DNA of 64,000 bases, from the NCBI GenBank assembly GCA_032622095.1, contig CP136069.1, positions 86,824,958 to 86,888,957 of the forward strand, in the 5' to 3' direction. Positions 33,581-45,078 of this stretch are shown one piece after another. Below the pieces are notes generated by a model. The model worked only from the letters and a program-made list of their open reading frames with translations. It ran no database searches and was not told where the DNA came from. Both the position numbers and the translations under genes were made by a program. Position 1 is the first letter of the stretch; the number at the start of each line of letters is the position of its first letter. Source of the stretch: Siphonodentalium dalli. Taxonomy: Eukaryota; Mollusca; Scaphopoda; Gadilida; Siphonodentaliidae.

Positions 33581-33950
33581 ATCCTCTTTTGCACCTTGAA
33601 CACACACAAGGCGGACATGGGAAAATTACTTGGAGGCCAAATTGGTTTGGAAGATTTCATATTTGTTCACACAAAAGGACAGCCAAAAGAAGTGGATGTA
33701 TCCAAGTCAGAAGATTCCTTAGGACTTACTATAACGGACAATGGGGCTGGGTATGCCTTCATAAAGCGCATCAAGGAAGGTAGTATTATGGACAGATGCC
33801 CACTGATTTCCGTTGGTGATCATATAGAGAAAATAGATGGCAAAAGTTTGGTGGGTTGTAGACATTATGAAGTAGCAAAAATGTTGAAAGAGATTAGAAA
33901 AGGAACGGAATTCACATTCAGAACAGTGGAGCCTATGAAATCAGGATTTT
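33581..33950 (+). CDS. GIPC: GIPC coding exon 2 (residues 104-226 and first base of 227), end of GH1 and the PDZ domain
   Basis: The acceptor is ATTATGCAG (33572-33580) and the donor TTTT/GTAAGT (33951), phase 1. The exon begins [20 protein letters not shown], nearly the family signature. The PDZ domain spans about residues 140-219, with carboxylate-binding loop SLGLT (149-153), then [18 protein letters not shown] and the conserved helix region [13 protein letters not shown] (195-207). Family knowledge: the PDZ binds receptor C-termini and also contributes to dimerisation. All core PDZ elements are present, so the domain should be functional. This is the most conserved exon and alone is enough to identify the gene. 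Confidence 0.97.
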
Positions 33951-34686
33951 GTAAGTATTCTTTTTAAAACATATTGTTTAATAATTGTTTGTTGATGTGT
34001 ATGCATAGCAGTCCTTTGATTATGAGGCACACAATTGCTCTTGTGTTCCATCGCACACCTTGAATTGAAGAGTAGTGCTATAAAAATTAGCAAGAACCAG
34101 AACTTGGTTAAGTTTACTCAATAATTAACTAATAAAATGCAGCACAGTAAAGGTTGGGTTAACAACGATCGTCATATATATATTCATGCACATGCATCGG
34201 TTGTAACTTATACATGTTGTATTTCCCGTTAAGTGCACCAAAGCACAATTGCGCACCTGGATAAATATAATGTCCACAATAAACTGCGTACCTGCATTTT
34301 TCAAAATCGAAGGACTGGCATAGACAGTTTGATGTTCACCTTAAATACACTCGGTTATAAGGAATATGTGGACAAGTCTGTTAGGTCTATTGTGATATGC
34401 ATTGGCATGTTCAACCATGTTGCGTTGAAATTGGAATATAGGCAACACCATTATTAAGACATTCAGATGGCTATGATATGTCCATTAAGTTTTATCTGTT
34501 AACGAACCTATCGAAGAGATTCTCTGTTCAACACAATGTGAAACCTAAATTATACAGTACCTTATATACCATAGAAACATGTGCATCATGACTTCATGAT
34601 TTTTCCATAGTGGTTCTTGTTTTCATTTGATTAAAGATGTCGTCTTTGTCTGTGAAGCTGTGAAAATTTTATTTCTGCTGGTATTA

Positions 34687-34965
34687 ATCCTTTCTGTACT
34701 AAATGGAATATCCCATTCAGTTATAAAAGTATACATTGGAATGGTCTATTATTTATTTGGAGGGGTGTTGAGGTAATGTGAACAGATGACAGACAAACAA
34801 AAAGCTAATACAATTAAGTACAGAAGGATTCATATTCATTTGTGGGAAATTTTCAGATAATAAGTTCAACAAACGATGCACATGTATGGTCATTTGTTGA
34901 ACTTATTATTTTAACATTTCCTATGGAATTACCTGTCAATGAGTGTTTAGTATAGAAAGTGTTAA
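34687..34965. mobile_element. CCCTTTCTATACTAAAT element, copy 3 (reverse)
   Basis: In inverse orientation, with tips CCTTTCTGTACTAAATGG and GTTTAGTATAGAAAGTGTTAA. It contains the inverted pair AATAAGTTCAACAAACGA / ATTTGTTGAACTTATTAT. It lies in GIPC intron 2. Confidence 0.65.
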
Positions 34966-36461
34966 TAAATATTTTGATATTGGGATTTACCTTGTAGATT
35001 CGGTCTGCAATATTGTATTTATTCCAATATTGAACATATCAGCTATAATTGGAAGGTCTGCGTTATAATGTAATGCACACACTGAACAGTCAAGACAGTA
35101 TAACGTAGACACCAGATAGTGGCATTGCAATGGACCAATGCATCGTATGAATGCAACACAGCCATCCTTATAAATACTGATTTTTCCTTTACATACCATA
35201 GTAGAGTTGCCATCATGGCTACAGGTTCTGATTCTTACTAGAAATTCATTTGCTTTCTTTAGTTTGTCTGCTGAAAAAGCTTGTTTAATTGGTTTGCCTA
35301 ATAGAAAAGCTTGTTTAATTAGTCCTTTGCACTTTTAGAGATACTGATATTATATATTACGATTAATAATTATTTGGTTGAGAATTTTGCAAGTTAAGAC
35401 ATTTTTGTAATGCTTGTTCATTTATATGTATGTTTTGTGGTCGTGATTTGTGAGGTGATATGCTGATGTGAAATTGAGCATTATATTTTAACATTTAATG
35501 TTATACTAGTCGATCTTGCAAGAGATATAAAGACAAGTATCATTCACATACTGTACACTTATATTATTGTACATGTACTGGTAAATCTTGATAAAACAAA
35601 GACTCGCATTAGGCATTTACTTTACCAATTTGAAGTTGCCCATGAAAGCAACTGGTACTGTGGCCAGTACACTTTAATACCACTGTTGCAACTTGAAAAT
35701 GTATACTGGTATAAACAGAACCATTTTTCTGCCATCCTCATAGATGAATAAATTTTGTTTATTATCAGATTTGCACATGTACATGTAGTTAGTATAAGAA
35801 AAACGATAATAAATAATAATGGATTGAATAATTTTCTTCAAGTCATATCTGACATGAAATTCACCCAATATCTGCAATACTTTATAATAAATTTTTTCAG
35901 TTACAGATGAATATTATGTTGTACTATTAAATTATTATAAAATGCTGCAATTTTATCAGTGACAATATTATACGTGGATATGATATTTTTTCTCAATAAT
36001 TAAGTTAGAATTTGTCGAAGATCTGCGAAATTTCTTGAATCAATTCATGCTCGATACCTATTGTATGAAATATCTAAGAATGACAGGATTATCCGTATGG
36101 CTTATTTGCTGTTCAGCTGCTACAAGTTTTGTTCAATTATACTCTCTTTTTCTACAGATGATTTTGGAAGTGGTATGTCCAAGATGAATGTATACGTATC
36201 TCATCATAAAGTGATAGATGCATGTCTCCTCTTTCTCATGGCTGTCCTTGATGCACATTATGTGTACATAGTTCCCTCATACATCATCTCGACCATTCAT
36301 ACATGTATATGTGCAGGTTTTACACTGTTTGTTTACTGTCTTGGTGAAGATGTGTAATGGTTGATATTATATATCGTTGGTTGTCTTCTAAAATGTTTTA
36401 TGTGCCGTTTTTTGCTTTTACACAAATTTTCAGATTTGATTATATAACATACCGGCACATG

Positions 36462-37375
36462 TCGATTTTTATGCGCCCTTTTTGAAAAAAGGTTGTATTA
36501 TGTTATCAGTGATTCAGTCTGTCTGTCCGTCCGTCCGTTAACATTTTTGGTTTCCGATCGATAACTCCAGTTTGGATTATTTGATCTGAACCAAAGTTGG
36601 TATGTGTATTTCCCAGCTAAAGATACAGGCCAAGTTCGAATATGGGTTCCGTCCAATTATTTTTACTGAGTTACGGCCCTTTTTCGACTTAGAATTTGAC
36701 CGTCTGTTAACATTTTTGGTTTCCGACCAATAACTCCAGTTTGGATTATTTGATCTGAACCAAATTTGGTATGTGTATTTTCCAGCTAAAGATACAGGCC
36801 AAGTTCGAATATGGATTGCGTCCAATTATTTTTACATGAGTTACGGACCTTTTTCGACTTAGAATTTGACCGTCTGTTAACATTTTTTGTTTCCGACCGA
36901 TAACTCCAGTTTGGATTATTTGATCTGAACCAAAGTTGGTATGTGTATTTCCCAGCTAAAGATACAGGCCAAGTTCGAATATGAGTTACGGCCCTTTTTG
37001 TCCGCCGACCCAACGGGTTCGGAGGACTATTATAATCAGTCCGTGCGTGCGTCCGTGCATGCGTCCAATTTCATAACATTTTGGTTTCCGACCGATAACT
37101 CCAGTTTTGATTATTTGAGCTGAACCAAAGCTGGTATGTGTATTTCCCAGCTAAAACTACAGGCCAAGTTTGAATATAGGTTCTGTCTAATTATTTTTAC
37201 ATGAGTTATGGCCATTTTTCGACTTAGAATTGACCACATTTTGGCATTGAAATAAGGGGTATATCAGATTTTCTTCAAATGTAAGCTCAAAGTATTATCT
37301 TATTTTGCGATAGTACAATTCGAAATGGCTAAAGGGCGTATTTTGCCACGCCCTAGCGATGCTCTTGTTAGATTA
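36462..37375 (+). mobile_element. ~170-base tandem-repeat element in GIPC intron 2
   Basis: It starts near ATGCGCCCTTTTTGAAAAAA and a (CTGTCCGT) run, and carries four units starting near 36541, 36710, 36880 and 37076, each with GATAACTCCAGTTTGGATTA and AGCTAAAGATACAGGCCAAG. It ends AAGGGCGTATTTTGCCACGC then CCTAGCGATGCTCTTGTTA. The GGGCG-type ends are inverted. Pearl-like or helitron-like by structure. Confidence 0.65.
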
Positions 37376-37543
37376 TAAATGGCATTTGTCAGGATAAATG
37401 GTGTTCTAAAATGTTGTATCAGTGCCTCTATCATGGAAGACAATTTTGAAGTGGCATGAATCGAGGAAATTTTCGCCTAATCCTGATTGACCTGAAAGAA
37501 TATAAATCTAAGCCATTGGAAAAGTAGAAATGAATATGTCATA

Positions 37544-37760
37544 TACAGTAATGCCCGAAGTATATGACCCTTTAACCACAGAAGAATTATGGGAAATCTT
37601 TCAGGATTTAGTCGGAAATATGGCTTGTTGCCATTCATCGGAAAGCTCTCACCGAGAGCTTTCCGATGAATGGCAACAAGCCATATTTCCAACTAAATCC
37701 TAAAAAAATTCCCATAATTCTGTTGTGGCTTTGGGGTCGATTATTTAGAACATTACTGTA
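37544..37760. mobile_element. TA-flanked palindromic MITE, copy 4, with unequal ends
   Basis: The outer left arm reads CAGTAATGCCCGAAGTATAT then GACCC, whereas the outer right arm is the usual AATAATCGACC type in complement. The inner arms are nearly perfect around GAGAGCTTTCCGATGAATGG. It lies in GIPC intron 2. Confidence 0.85.
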
Positions 37761-39386
37761 GCAACATAAAATCATTGTTTCTCATCTATTATGACAACAA
37801 CTTTGATATCAAGGATTAGGATGCCAATGTATTAGTAGATACCAATATTACTAGTTGTTCCAGGCATAAATGGAAGGATATGGATGTTGCATATTGGTGC
37901 ACTTTGTCTAAGCACATGTAAAATCTCTTTCAGGACCCTGAGTTGTGTAAATTGTTCCAGTTTAAACTTTAAGTGGCTGCATGGCGATACCAAATCATTG
38001 TTTTGGTTTATATGTGTTATACCTGAATGTGCAACAAGCATAGATAATGTATGTAGCCATATCAATGTTTTAGAATTGACCTTTGAGCAGCTTTCAGGAT
38101 TGTGAAATATCTACATATTAACAGTACAGAAATCCCTCTTCAATTATTCTTTGCGTGCATTGCAAACTAAAATAATACATATAAAATCTATGGCCCTGAC
38201 TCCTCAATCCAATCCAAAGGACTGAGACCCAGTTTTGACAGATCTGGCCAGACCTGGTCAAACCCTGAAAAACAATAGTATATCATTTAATAGCATAGCA
38301 TTGGTGCAGGCCATTTTGTATATTTTTGCATGAAACAAAAACTATGTTGACAAGTACACAAGGTGAAAAAAAATTCAGCAACAATATCAAATATCTAGAA
38401 AGATGCATAATACATGTATACTATGCAATATGATATGCAGTAAAATTTTCATTTATAAATGGACTGATGGCTCCAATAAGACTTCGCTTTCCATCATACA
38501 TGTAAGACCAAGTGATTGCTTTCCAAATATCACACCAGGTATCATGATTACTAGTACCTCCTAATTCAATTGCACTTTAGACCAATCTAATTGTACATAA
38601 GCATAATCCAAAGGCGCTGAAATGCATTTTAACTGACTTAATTGAAGCACAATTATTAAACAAAATAATGTTGCTTAAGCGCAATAGATCGTGCTTTGAT
38701 ATGGACAATGTGGCTAAACTAAACCCCTCCCAAGTATATTGAAATAACCGTTGATAGGGTGATACATGTTGATAGATGCGTCCACAGGACTTGATGTATG
38801 ATGGATCGATGTATGATATTAATAGTAATTGCACTTCAGCGCAATTGAATTGCACTTCAAACGTTTTAAATTATGCTTAAAAGTGCAATATGTAGGACAG
38901 TTGACTCTTTGTTCTGGATTACACAGAAGTTCAATTTAGTTGTGCTGGACCTCAATAGAATTGAGCTTCGGTGCCATTATTAATAAATGTGAATTTGGCC
39001 TCCATAAATATAGTCTACCTCTATGCACTCATGAAATAGCAAGGTAATCACTGTTTGAAATGTGATATCTCTGGGAAAAAATCATTGATGAATTTGAGGG
39101 CTTCATTTCTGAAGAGGCAGCCCTTAATTTAACAATTTTTTTTCCAGAGAATATGCACCAGAATAATAATTTTTCAACCCTTTCTCTTTGAATTGTACCG
39201 TATGAGAATTTGTTTTGGCTCTGTGAATCTAAATTCCATACATGTATATTGTTCATGCAGTTGATAACCCAAAATATATGCCAGGATGTAGTCATTTATT
39301 CTCTGCATGAGCAATGACAGACAGAAACAAAAGTAGGAATGTTTGAGCATGCTGATGCTCTAGAACAATGACTGTATTTTTCTTAA

Positions 39387-39632
39387 CCCTTTGAGTGCCA
39401 GGTCCGATTTTTGAATCAACCCATATACCCTGTGCCAATGCATTCTCTTATATATGCGAGTCGACCATAGGTCGCCTCGCATATATAAGAGAATGCATTG
39501 GCTTAACAATTTTTTTTTTTTTTTTTTTTTTTTTTACAATTTTTTACAATTTTAATATATTTTATTATATTCTTTAACAGACTTATTGTGTAGGTTTAGG
39601 GCCGATAATATCGGCCCCTGGCACTCAAAGGG
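39387..39632. mobile_element. TTAA-flanked CCCTTTGAGTGCCAGG element carrying one hairpin module
   Basis: TTAA at 39383-39386 and 39633-39636 flanks perfect 16-base inverted ends CCCTTTGAGTGCCAGG. Inside are a ~70-base hairpin (39434-39502) with a CGACC-ATA-GGTCG apex and a poly-T run. Another end of this type (GGCACTGAAAGGGTTAA) lies at 63958-63974. The terminal CCC and TTAA target suggest a piggyBac-like MITE. It lies in GIPC intron 2. Confidence 0.8.
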
Positions 39633-40043
39633 TTAAATATCACTGTGATTCTACAATTCTATTCAACTATGTGTATTTCAAATATAATAGGTTTGACTGT
39701 TTTAGAGACCAATCGTCACCTTTGTTTCATCATAGGAGTTGAGAATTGGCATGATAATAATAGAAACAAATAGTTGCTGAATTGACTATGTGACGCATTC
39801 AAGTTATAAGAATGCATCATTTGTTCTCTAACTATGGTCGACTATTGAAGAAATTTCAAATATGTTCCATGTGTGACCAGTGTAAATAATTGTGTATTCA
39901 TCCCACACATTAGCTACATACATCTGAAATGTTAATGTTGAATCATCTCATTTCATTTCATGTTGATTTAATGTTGAGCAGTCAGTCAGTGTGGAACCTG
40001 TGTTATAGTGTTATTGTATAGACATTTGCCAGAAGGTCTAAAA

Positions 40044-40229
40044 TACAGTAATGCCCGAAATAATCCACTCCTTAACCACAGCAGAATTATGGGTAATTTT
40101 TCAGGATTTATAGTCAGAAATATGGCTTGTTAACATGAATGGCAACTAGCCATATTTCCGACTAAATCCTGAAAAATTACCCATAATTCTGCTGTGGTTA
40201 AGGAGTCGATTATTTAGGGCATTACTATA
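40044..40229. mobile_element. TA-flanked palindromic MITE (CAGTAATGCCC family), copy 5
   Basis: A foldback of about 186 bases with the common AATAATCGACTCC type at both ends and a shortened apex. It lies in GIPC intron 2. Confidence 0.85.
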
Positions 40230-40279
40230 GTCCTATTGCATCATGTTCCAAAATGTTGATTCCAGGCCTCAAAATATGT

Positions 40280-40625
40280 TGCTGGAAATTTACAGCACAT
40301 CAGGCTAGTGTCACCAAATTCATCCTATGAGGACTTCATTCTGTATGGCCTCATCTGCTTTGGGAGACATAAACACAGATTTAAGTTCCCAGATGATGAT
40401 GTGCACCCATTGGGCACACCGATATTCATTGTTTCATCTGCCAATTTGGGGATATAGAGAACTAAGCTAAAAAAGAAAAGGAAATTTCTAAAGAAGTTTC
40501 TATTAAAGAAACTAAAATAACTTGTTAATTTGATAATAAAGATACTTTCCAGAGAAGATGAGGCCTAAGCAGAATGAGGTCCTCAGAGGGTGAATTTAGT
40601 AATGCTAGCCCTGTGAAAATTTGTA
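40280..40625. repeat. Decayed relative of the 62878-63320 element
   Basis: It shares TCACCAAATTCA, AGTTCCCAGATGATG, GATGAGGCCTAAGCAGAATGA and GGTGAATTTAGTAATGCTAGC with the downstream copy, in the same order. Its ends are not clear. It lies in GIPC intron 2. Confidence 0.6.
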
Positions 40626-40799
40626 ACTGTGAAACAGCTAACAAAAATAACCACCTTAAAAATATTAATTCTAAACATGTACATCTTGCGTATATATACT
40701 GGTTTTCCAATAGGGGGTTCCAAATGATTACCTGCATGTATACTGCATACTGGGATGTGGTTAAAAGATGTTCTTAGGACTGATGTCCAACTTAGAAGT

Positions 40800-41160
40800 T
40801 CCAAGTGCCCCCCCCCCCCCCCCCCCACTTTTGAACCAGACCCAAAATCAGTTTGGGAAATTCAATTTGCACCCCCCTCTCCCGGCCCTCGGGTTGGAAA
40901 TGTTCCAACTGCAACTGGTATTCTAATGTTTCCAAATGACACCCCCTCCATATCATTGGAAATTTTCCAACTTATGGCCATTTCATTCAAGAAAGTGGAA
41001 AATATTTATTATTGGTTTGTATTTAAGCCAACAGATTTCCTTCTTAAACACTGACTGGAATATCAAACTGTCCGAAATATTTCAACCTATTTTTGATCTG
41101 AAATTTCCAACTGATGATGTGTCAGGAATGAAATGTCCAAATGCTGGAAAATATGACTAA
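40800..41160. repeat. TTGGAAATTTCCAAC-type repeat, copy in GIPC intron 2
   Basis: It starts with a long C-run (about 40807-40827) and carries repeated GGAAATTTTCCAACT-type motifs. Open frames across it are low-complexity artefacts. Confidence 0.55.
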
Positions 41161-41644
41161 ATTTGGGAGATGAGACACTACCCTCCCCTCTGTCTCAATG
41201 TCCCACGTCCGTTTAATACCCCAGTGTATTTACTAATATGTTAATAGGTGTTGATGGGGCCCCAGTGGGCAGTGGAACAGTTTGTAAAATGCAGGGCACA
41301 TTAATTTAATAGGAGGCCATTATCCATCCAGTGATGGCAAAGCTGGTTCAAATCCCATTTAGAAGGGATAACCTGATTCATGTATTTAGGCAAGTTTGTC
41401 AGTTGCTTTGCAGGGGTCATTGGTTCTATGTTCAGTGGAATGATTTTCTTGGCAAACCTAACCCTCTCTGCGGTCTTTTCTCCACCCATAAAACTGGCAA
41501 CGTCATGATATGTGAAATGTGGCCTAGTGCCTGAAATGACAATAAATCCCAATAAAGTAAAGTAAACCAATCGTAGGTGTTGACAGAGTGGCTTTTTTTT
41601 CAATGGTAAATTAATCATTCAGGGATCATGACTGAATTGTTATA

Positions 41645-41866
41645 TACACCAATGTCCTAAATAATCAACCCCTAAACCACAGCAGAATTATGGGAAATTT
41701 TTCAGGATTTATTCATAAATATGGCTTGCTGCCATTCATCGGAAAGCTCTCGATGAGAGCTTTCCGATGAATGGCAACAAGCCATATTTCCGACTAAATC
41801 CTGAAAAATTTCCCATAATTCTGCTGTGGCTAAAGGGTCATATACTTCACTTCGGGCATTACTGTA
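41645..41866. mobile_element. TA-flanked palindromic MITE, copy 6, with unequal ends
   Basis: The left outer arm is the AAATAATCAACCCC type. The right outer arm is TGACCC/GAAGTATA-like in complement (GGGTCATATACTTCACTTCG), the opposite arrangement from the 37544 copy. The apex is a near-perfect GAAAGCTCTC/GAGAGCTTTC palindrome. It lies in GIPC intron 2. Confidence 0.85.
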
Positions 41867-41872
41867 TTCACA

Positions 41873-42382
41873 TCTAGATCATGGAATGAATCTCAAATCT
41901 TGCTACGCCAGTAGAGAACAAATTCCACCAGTTAAAAACTGGGTACTTTGTTAAGTTCTGATGAAGAACTGTAAACCATTGAAAGCATAGTGCGGGTAAT
42001 ATATGACATTACATTAAATATATTAATGCCTGTCCTTAATGAGTTATTTCACAATACATGTATATGAATGTCCCAACTTGCAATTGCATGATTTAGGTGA
42101 CTTTTATGAGCTGATTTTGCTCTGCTTCACTAAAATCATGGAATTTCATCCAGATACTGTTAATGAATTAAATGTTTATCGTGAAAACGGCTCACAAAAG
42201 TTGCCTAAATCATGCAACCTCAAGGTGGGGCTTTCACCTAGTGTGAAATATATTATTGATGAACAGGTATTAACCAAGAAAATATTACCTGCGTTATTTT
42301 TTCAATGGTATAAAAATGTGAACGTGTGGAATATGATTTCTATGGGCGTAGGCAGAGCAGAGATTTACGCCTTGATCTAAAT
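41873..42382. repeat. Inverted-repeat element with TCTAGATCATG ends
   Basis: The left part reads TCTAGATCATGGAATGAATC and the right ends CTTGATCTAAATCA, with the same internal order as the longer relative at 52534-53870 (ATTCCACCAG, GTGAAATATATTATTGATGA). The 113-residue frame 42039-42380 matches no protein I know and lies entirely within it. It lies in GIPC intron 2. Confidence 0.55.
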
Positions 42383-42875
42383 CACATCCTGCTAATTGTT
42401 ATGCAATGATCTATGTTCTCACTTGTAATTGCATGGTGGTCTGTGAATGAGTTACGTGAAATATATAATGAGTGAAAATCATTGCAAATGGCATCACATG
42501 GAACTGTACGTGTCTGCCATTCTTTTTCCCATTCACTTAATGCAGTGATCACAACTATCTCTATGGTTGCTGTAATGATCATTATCACATGGCAACACTG
42601 ACAGATAATAGATGGTTGGTATTAAACTCAGTTGCCACCCTGGAATCAATATGTAATGTAATTAGTTCTTTTTATACAGTTCCGATCAGAAACCTTGCTT
42701 GATATTGAACAAACAAACGACAGCCACAGCAGGACAGGTACCTGTAGGAGATTTAAACACAATAAGAGGGAGGTTGAAAGATATTGGCTTAATTTATAGT
42801 CAATGATTTATTGGAGTAATTTACAATGTACTTCTTGACAATTTTAATCTATAAAATCAACATAATAATAGTAAA

Positions 42876-43015
42876 CAATATTTACCTTGACCTTGTAAGC
42901 CAGTACATTCTCTTATATATGCGAGGCTCCCTATGGGAAACTCGCATATATAAGAGAATGCACTGGCACATAATCTTTAATGCTGCACCAGTGCAGCAAT
43001 AACAGCATAATTTAT
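42876..43015. mobile_element. Partial double-hairpin element
   Basis: It starts with the spacer ATATTTACCTTGACCTTG, then a hairpin (42899-42967) and the right-end motif ATCTTTAATGCTGCACCAG. The left half is missing. It lies in GIPC intron 2. Confidence 0.6.
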
Positions 43016-43089
43016 GTGAAACTCCTTTTCAAGGCATGTTTCAGTTATTATACCAACACACAAATATGAGAAACATATGCTGTTACACA

Positions 43090-43304
43090 TACAGTAATGC
43101 CCTAAATAATCGACTCCTTAACCACAGCAGAATTATGGGTAATGTTTCAGGATTTAGTCGGAAATATAGCTTGTTGCCATTCATCGGAAAGCTGTGTGAG
43201 AACTTTCCAATGAATGGCAACAAGCCATATTTCTGACTAAATCCTGAAAAATTACGCATAATTCTGCTGTGGTTAAGGAGTCGATTATTTAGGGCATTAC
43301 TGTA
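43090..43304. mobile_element. TA-flanked palindromic MITE (CAGTAATGCCC family), copy 7
   Basis: A full-length foldback of about 215 bases with TACAGTAATGCCC and GGGCATTACTGTA ends, 430 bases before GIPC exon 3. Its overlapping open frames on both strands are palindrome artefacts. Confidence 0.88.
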
Positions 43305-43399
43305 CAAGTACTTCATTAAAAAGTATTTAAAAAGAGATATTTCCATATAAAATGTTGTAATGTTCTAAAATAGCCACATTTTCTGTCCGAGTTCATAAA

Positions 43400-43580
43400 A
43401 AAGGAGCCTCACCTATATAAGAGAATGCACTGGCTTACAAGGTCAATGTAAATATTTTTAGGCCAATGAATTGTCTTATATATACGAGGCTCCCTATGGG
43501 AGACTTTCATATATTAGAGTATGCATTAGCACAAGGTTTTCGCCAAAAAATCAGGAAGCTCCCGTTGTGGAAGGTTTAAG
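43400..43580. mobile_element. Partial double-hairpin element just upstream of exon 3
   Basis: A half hairpin (AGGAGCCTCACCTATATAAG to ACTGGC) is followed by a spacer and a degraded full hairpin (43462-43532), then CAGGAAGCTCC. The ends are lost. Confidence 0.6.
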
Positions 43581-43734
43581 TATTTTAGTTTCAGATCCCA
43601 ATGAAATCTTTTACTATGGATATGAACATGTAATTATTTTTGCTTTATCCTACAGTCAGTTTTAGTTAGGAATCTGTTCTATAACAAACCATCTTTTATG
43701 ATAATTAAATGGATAATGTTTTAACATTTTTCAG

Positions 43735-43835
43735 CAAATATAGGACCTCCGACCAGTAAAAAAGGCAGTTCGAGTCTTGGAACAGGAAAGCAGACTTTAA
43801 GAATCGGTTCAAAGGGCACAGCTAAGGTGGAAGAA
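43735..43835 (+). CDS. GIPC: GIPC coding exon 3 (residues 227-260), linker
   Basis: The acceptor TTTTTCAG ends at 43734 and the donor GTAAGT starts at 43836. With the T carried from exon 2, the frame reads SNIGPPTSKKGSSSLGTGKQ and then TLRIGSKGTAKVEE. This matches the position and character of the GIPC linker between PDZ and GH2, where family members have a G-T-G-(R/K)-x-T-L-R motif. The 101 bases plus one carried base give 34 codons, so the intron after it is phase 0. The exon is too short to stand out as an open frame and was placed by splice sites and similarity. A partial hairpin-bearing repeat lies about 150 bases upstream (43400-43580). Confidence 0.93.
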
Positions 43836-44219
43836 GTAAGTTTTCCTCATACCATTGTGGTTTATATATGGATATACATGTTCATGTATGGTACATATTG
43901 TCTGGTGACAATGTGGTTTATATATGGATATACAAATAGTCTGGTGACATTGTGGTTATATATGGATATACATATAGTCTAGTGACATTGCCACCTCCTG
44001 TGACAAAATTAGTCATAACCTTAACTGAGTCCATGCCTCCATAACTCTGATATATACCAGTATATTTATACGCCAGTACCAGTAATCATATATGGTCACA
44101 GACTAAATTTCGGAGGAAGTGCATTATGCTGTTCCAATGGAATGGCATATCCGTTCTGTTTCAATATTCCCATGTTGATAATATGCTTCCCAACTCTCGG
44201 TGAATGGGGTTTGTTTTTA

Positions 44220-44400
44220 AGGATGTCCCCTAGCTGGGGTGGTTGGGTTGTGGATACGATCATCGCAGTCTGGGCTCGATGAGGTTGGCATGGGTTCAAA
44301 CCCAGACATGGGCAAAAATCGGGACCGATTTTCAAGCTTGATCTGAGTAGAGGGACATCTCAATGTGCCATTCCGATTGATACATGGCCACTTTGTTAAG
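44220..44400 (+). mobile_element. Probable tRNA-derived SINE head
   Basis: An A-box-like TAGCTGGGGTGG (44231-44242) and a strong B-box GGGTTCAAACCC (44292-44303) are followed by ACATGGGCAAAAATCGGGAC and a unique body. The spacing of about 60 bases is slightly long for a tRNA. It could be a SINE or a tRNA pseudogene; no intact cloverleaf is evident. Confidence 0.4.
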
Positions 44401-44431
44401 TAAAGAGTATTTATTCACGCTCATGAATTAA

Positions 44432-44520
44432 CCCTTCCATGAATGGAACTTCCTGAATTTTGCAAGAAACCTTTTGCCATTGAATTCTCTAATGTATGTG
44501 AGTCTCCCATCATGAAAGGG
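44432..44520. mobile_element. Internally deleted CCCTTCCATGA element
   Basis: TTAA at 44428-44431 and 44521-44524 flanks an 89-base remnant. It has the left end and left half of a hairpin (AATTCTCTAATGTATGTGAG) joined to the right end TCCCATCATGAAAGGG. It lies in GIPC intron 3. Confidence 0.7.
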
Positions 44521-44620
44521 TTAAGCAAATTTGAAGCAATGAACATTCATACTGAGTCCGTGCCTACATAACTCTTGATATATATATTTATATAAAGCAA
44601 ATTCTTTACTCTTCAAATTG

Positions 44621-45078
44621 AGAATTTCCACATGTCCACAAAATGTGGCCAGAAATGCAATAATAGACATAAAATAATATATAATGGTAGTATATTCGTA
44701 TTCTTATAATAACTCCCAACAGTTTGATATATGAATCAACCATGTTCAGTCAGCGACAGCATATATCAAAGTATTAAAAGGACAATATTCCAGGAATTTG
44801 ATGGCTGTATCGATATGCATATATTCGTTTTTCTAATGTTATTGCCATTATGGTCTGTCACGTGACGGGACAGAGTTCTGCTTGACCACTTTTTTGTACA
44901 TTCTCCAGTGGTGTCTGATGTTTTCATGGAAGGTATCTCCACTGTTACTAGCTCTACATGGTTAACTCATATACCAAAATGGAAGAAATTATTCAAGTAT
45001 ATGACTTTTTCAGTATTATTTTTGCGTTTTCGTATATTGCTGCATTTCTGGCCACGGTTTTGAGGACATGTAGAAATT
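44621..45078. repeat. Foldback element in GIPC intron 3
   Basis: The left arm (44621-44664) has ATTTCCACATGTCC, then GTGGCCAGAAATGCAATAAT. The right arm (45032-45078) holds the complements GTATATTGCTGCATTTCTGG and GAGGACATGTAGAAATT, with some mismatches. Confidence 0.6.

Larger units (their letters stand above)
33951..43734 (+). other. GIPC intron 2 (9.8 kb)
   Basis: It holds at least nine mobile elements listed separately. The unlisted stretches 33951-34680, 34970-36460, 37765-39380 and 41170-41640 are AT-rich; a frame of about 98 residues at 36061-36357 looks membrane-like by chance composition and is unsupported. No alternative GIPC exon is apparent. Confidence 0.6.

Noticed and set aside
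33589-33783. 64-residue + strand frame overlapping GIPC exon 2
   Set aside because: Out-of-frame shadow of the conserved PDZ exon.
36061-36357. 98-residue membrane-like open frame in GIPC intron 2
   Set aside because: Hydrophobic text arises easily from T-rich DNA; no splice partner or family similarity.
42039-42380. 113-residue open frame in GIPC intron 2
   Set aside because: It lies wholly inside an inverted-repeat element that recurs at 52.5 kb, where the frame is not kept.
44231-44303. Functional tRNA gene
   Set aside because: A- and B-box-like motifs exist but the stems needed for a cloverleaf and an acceptor end are not evident; a SINE head is more likely.
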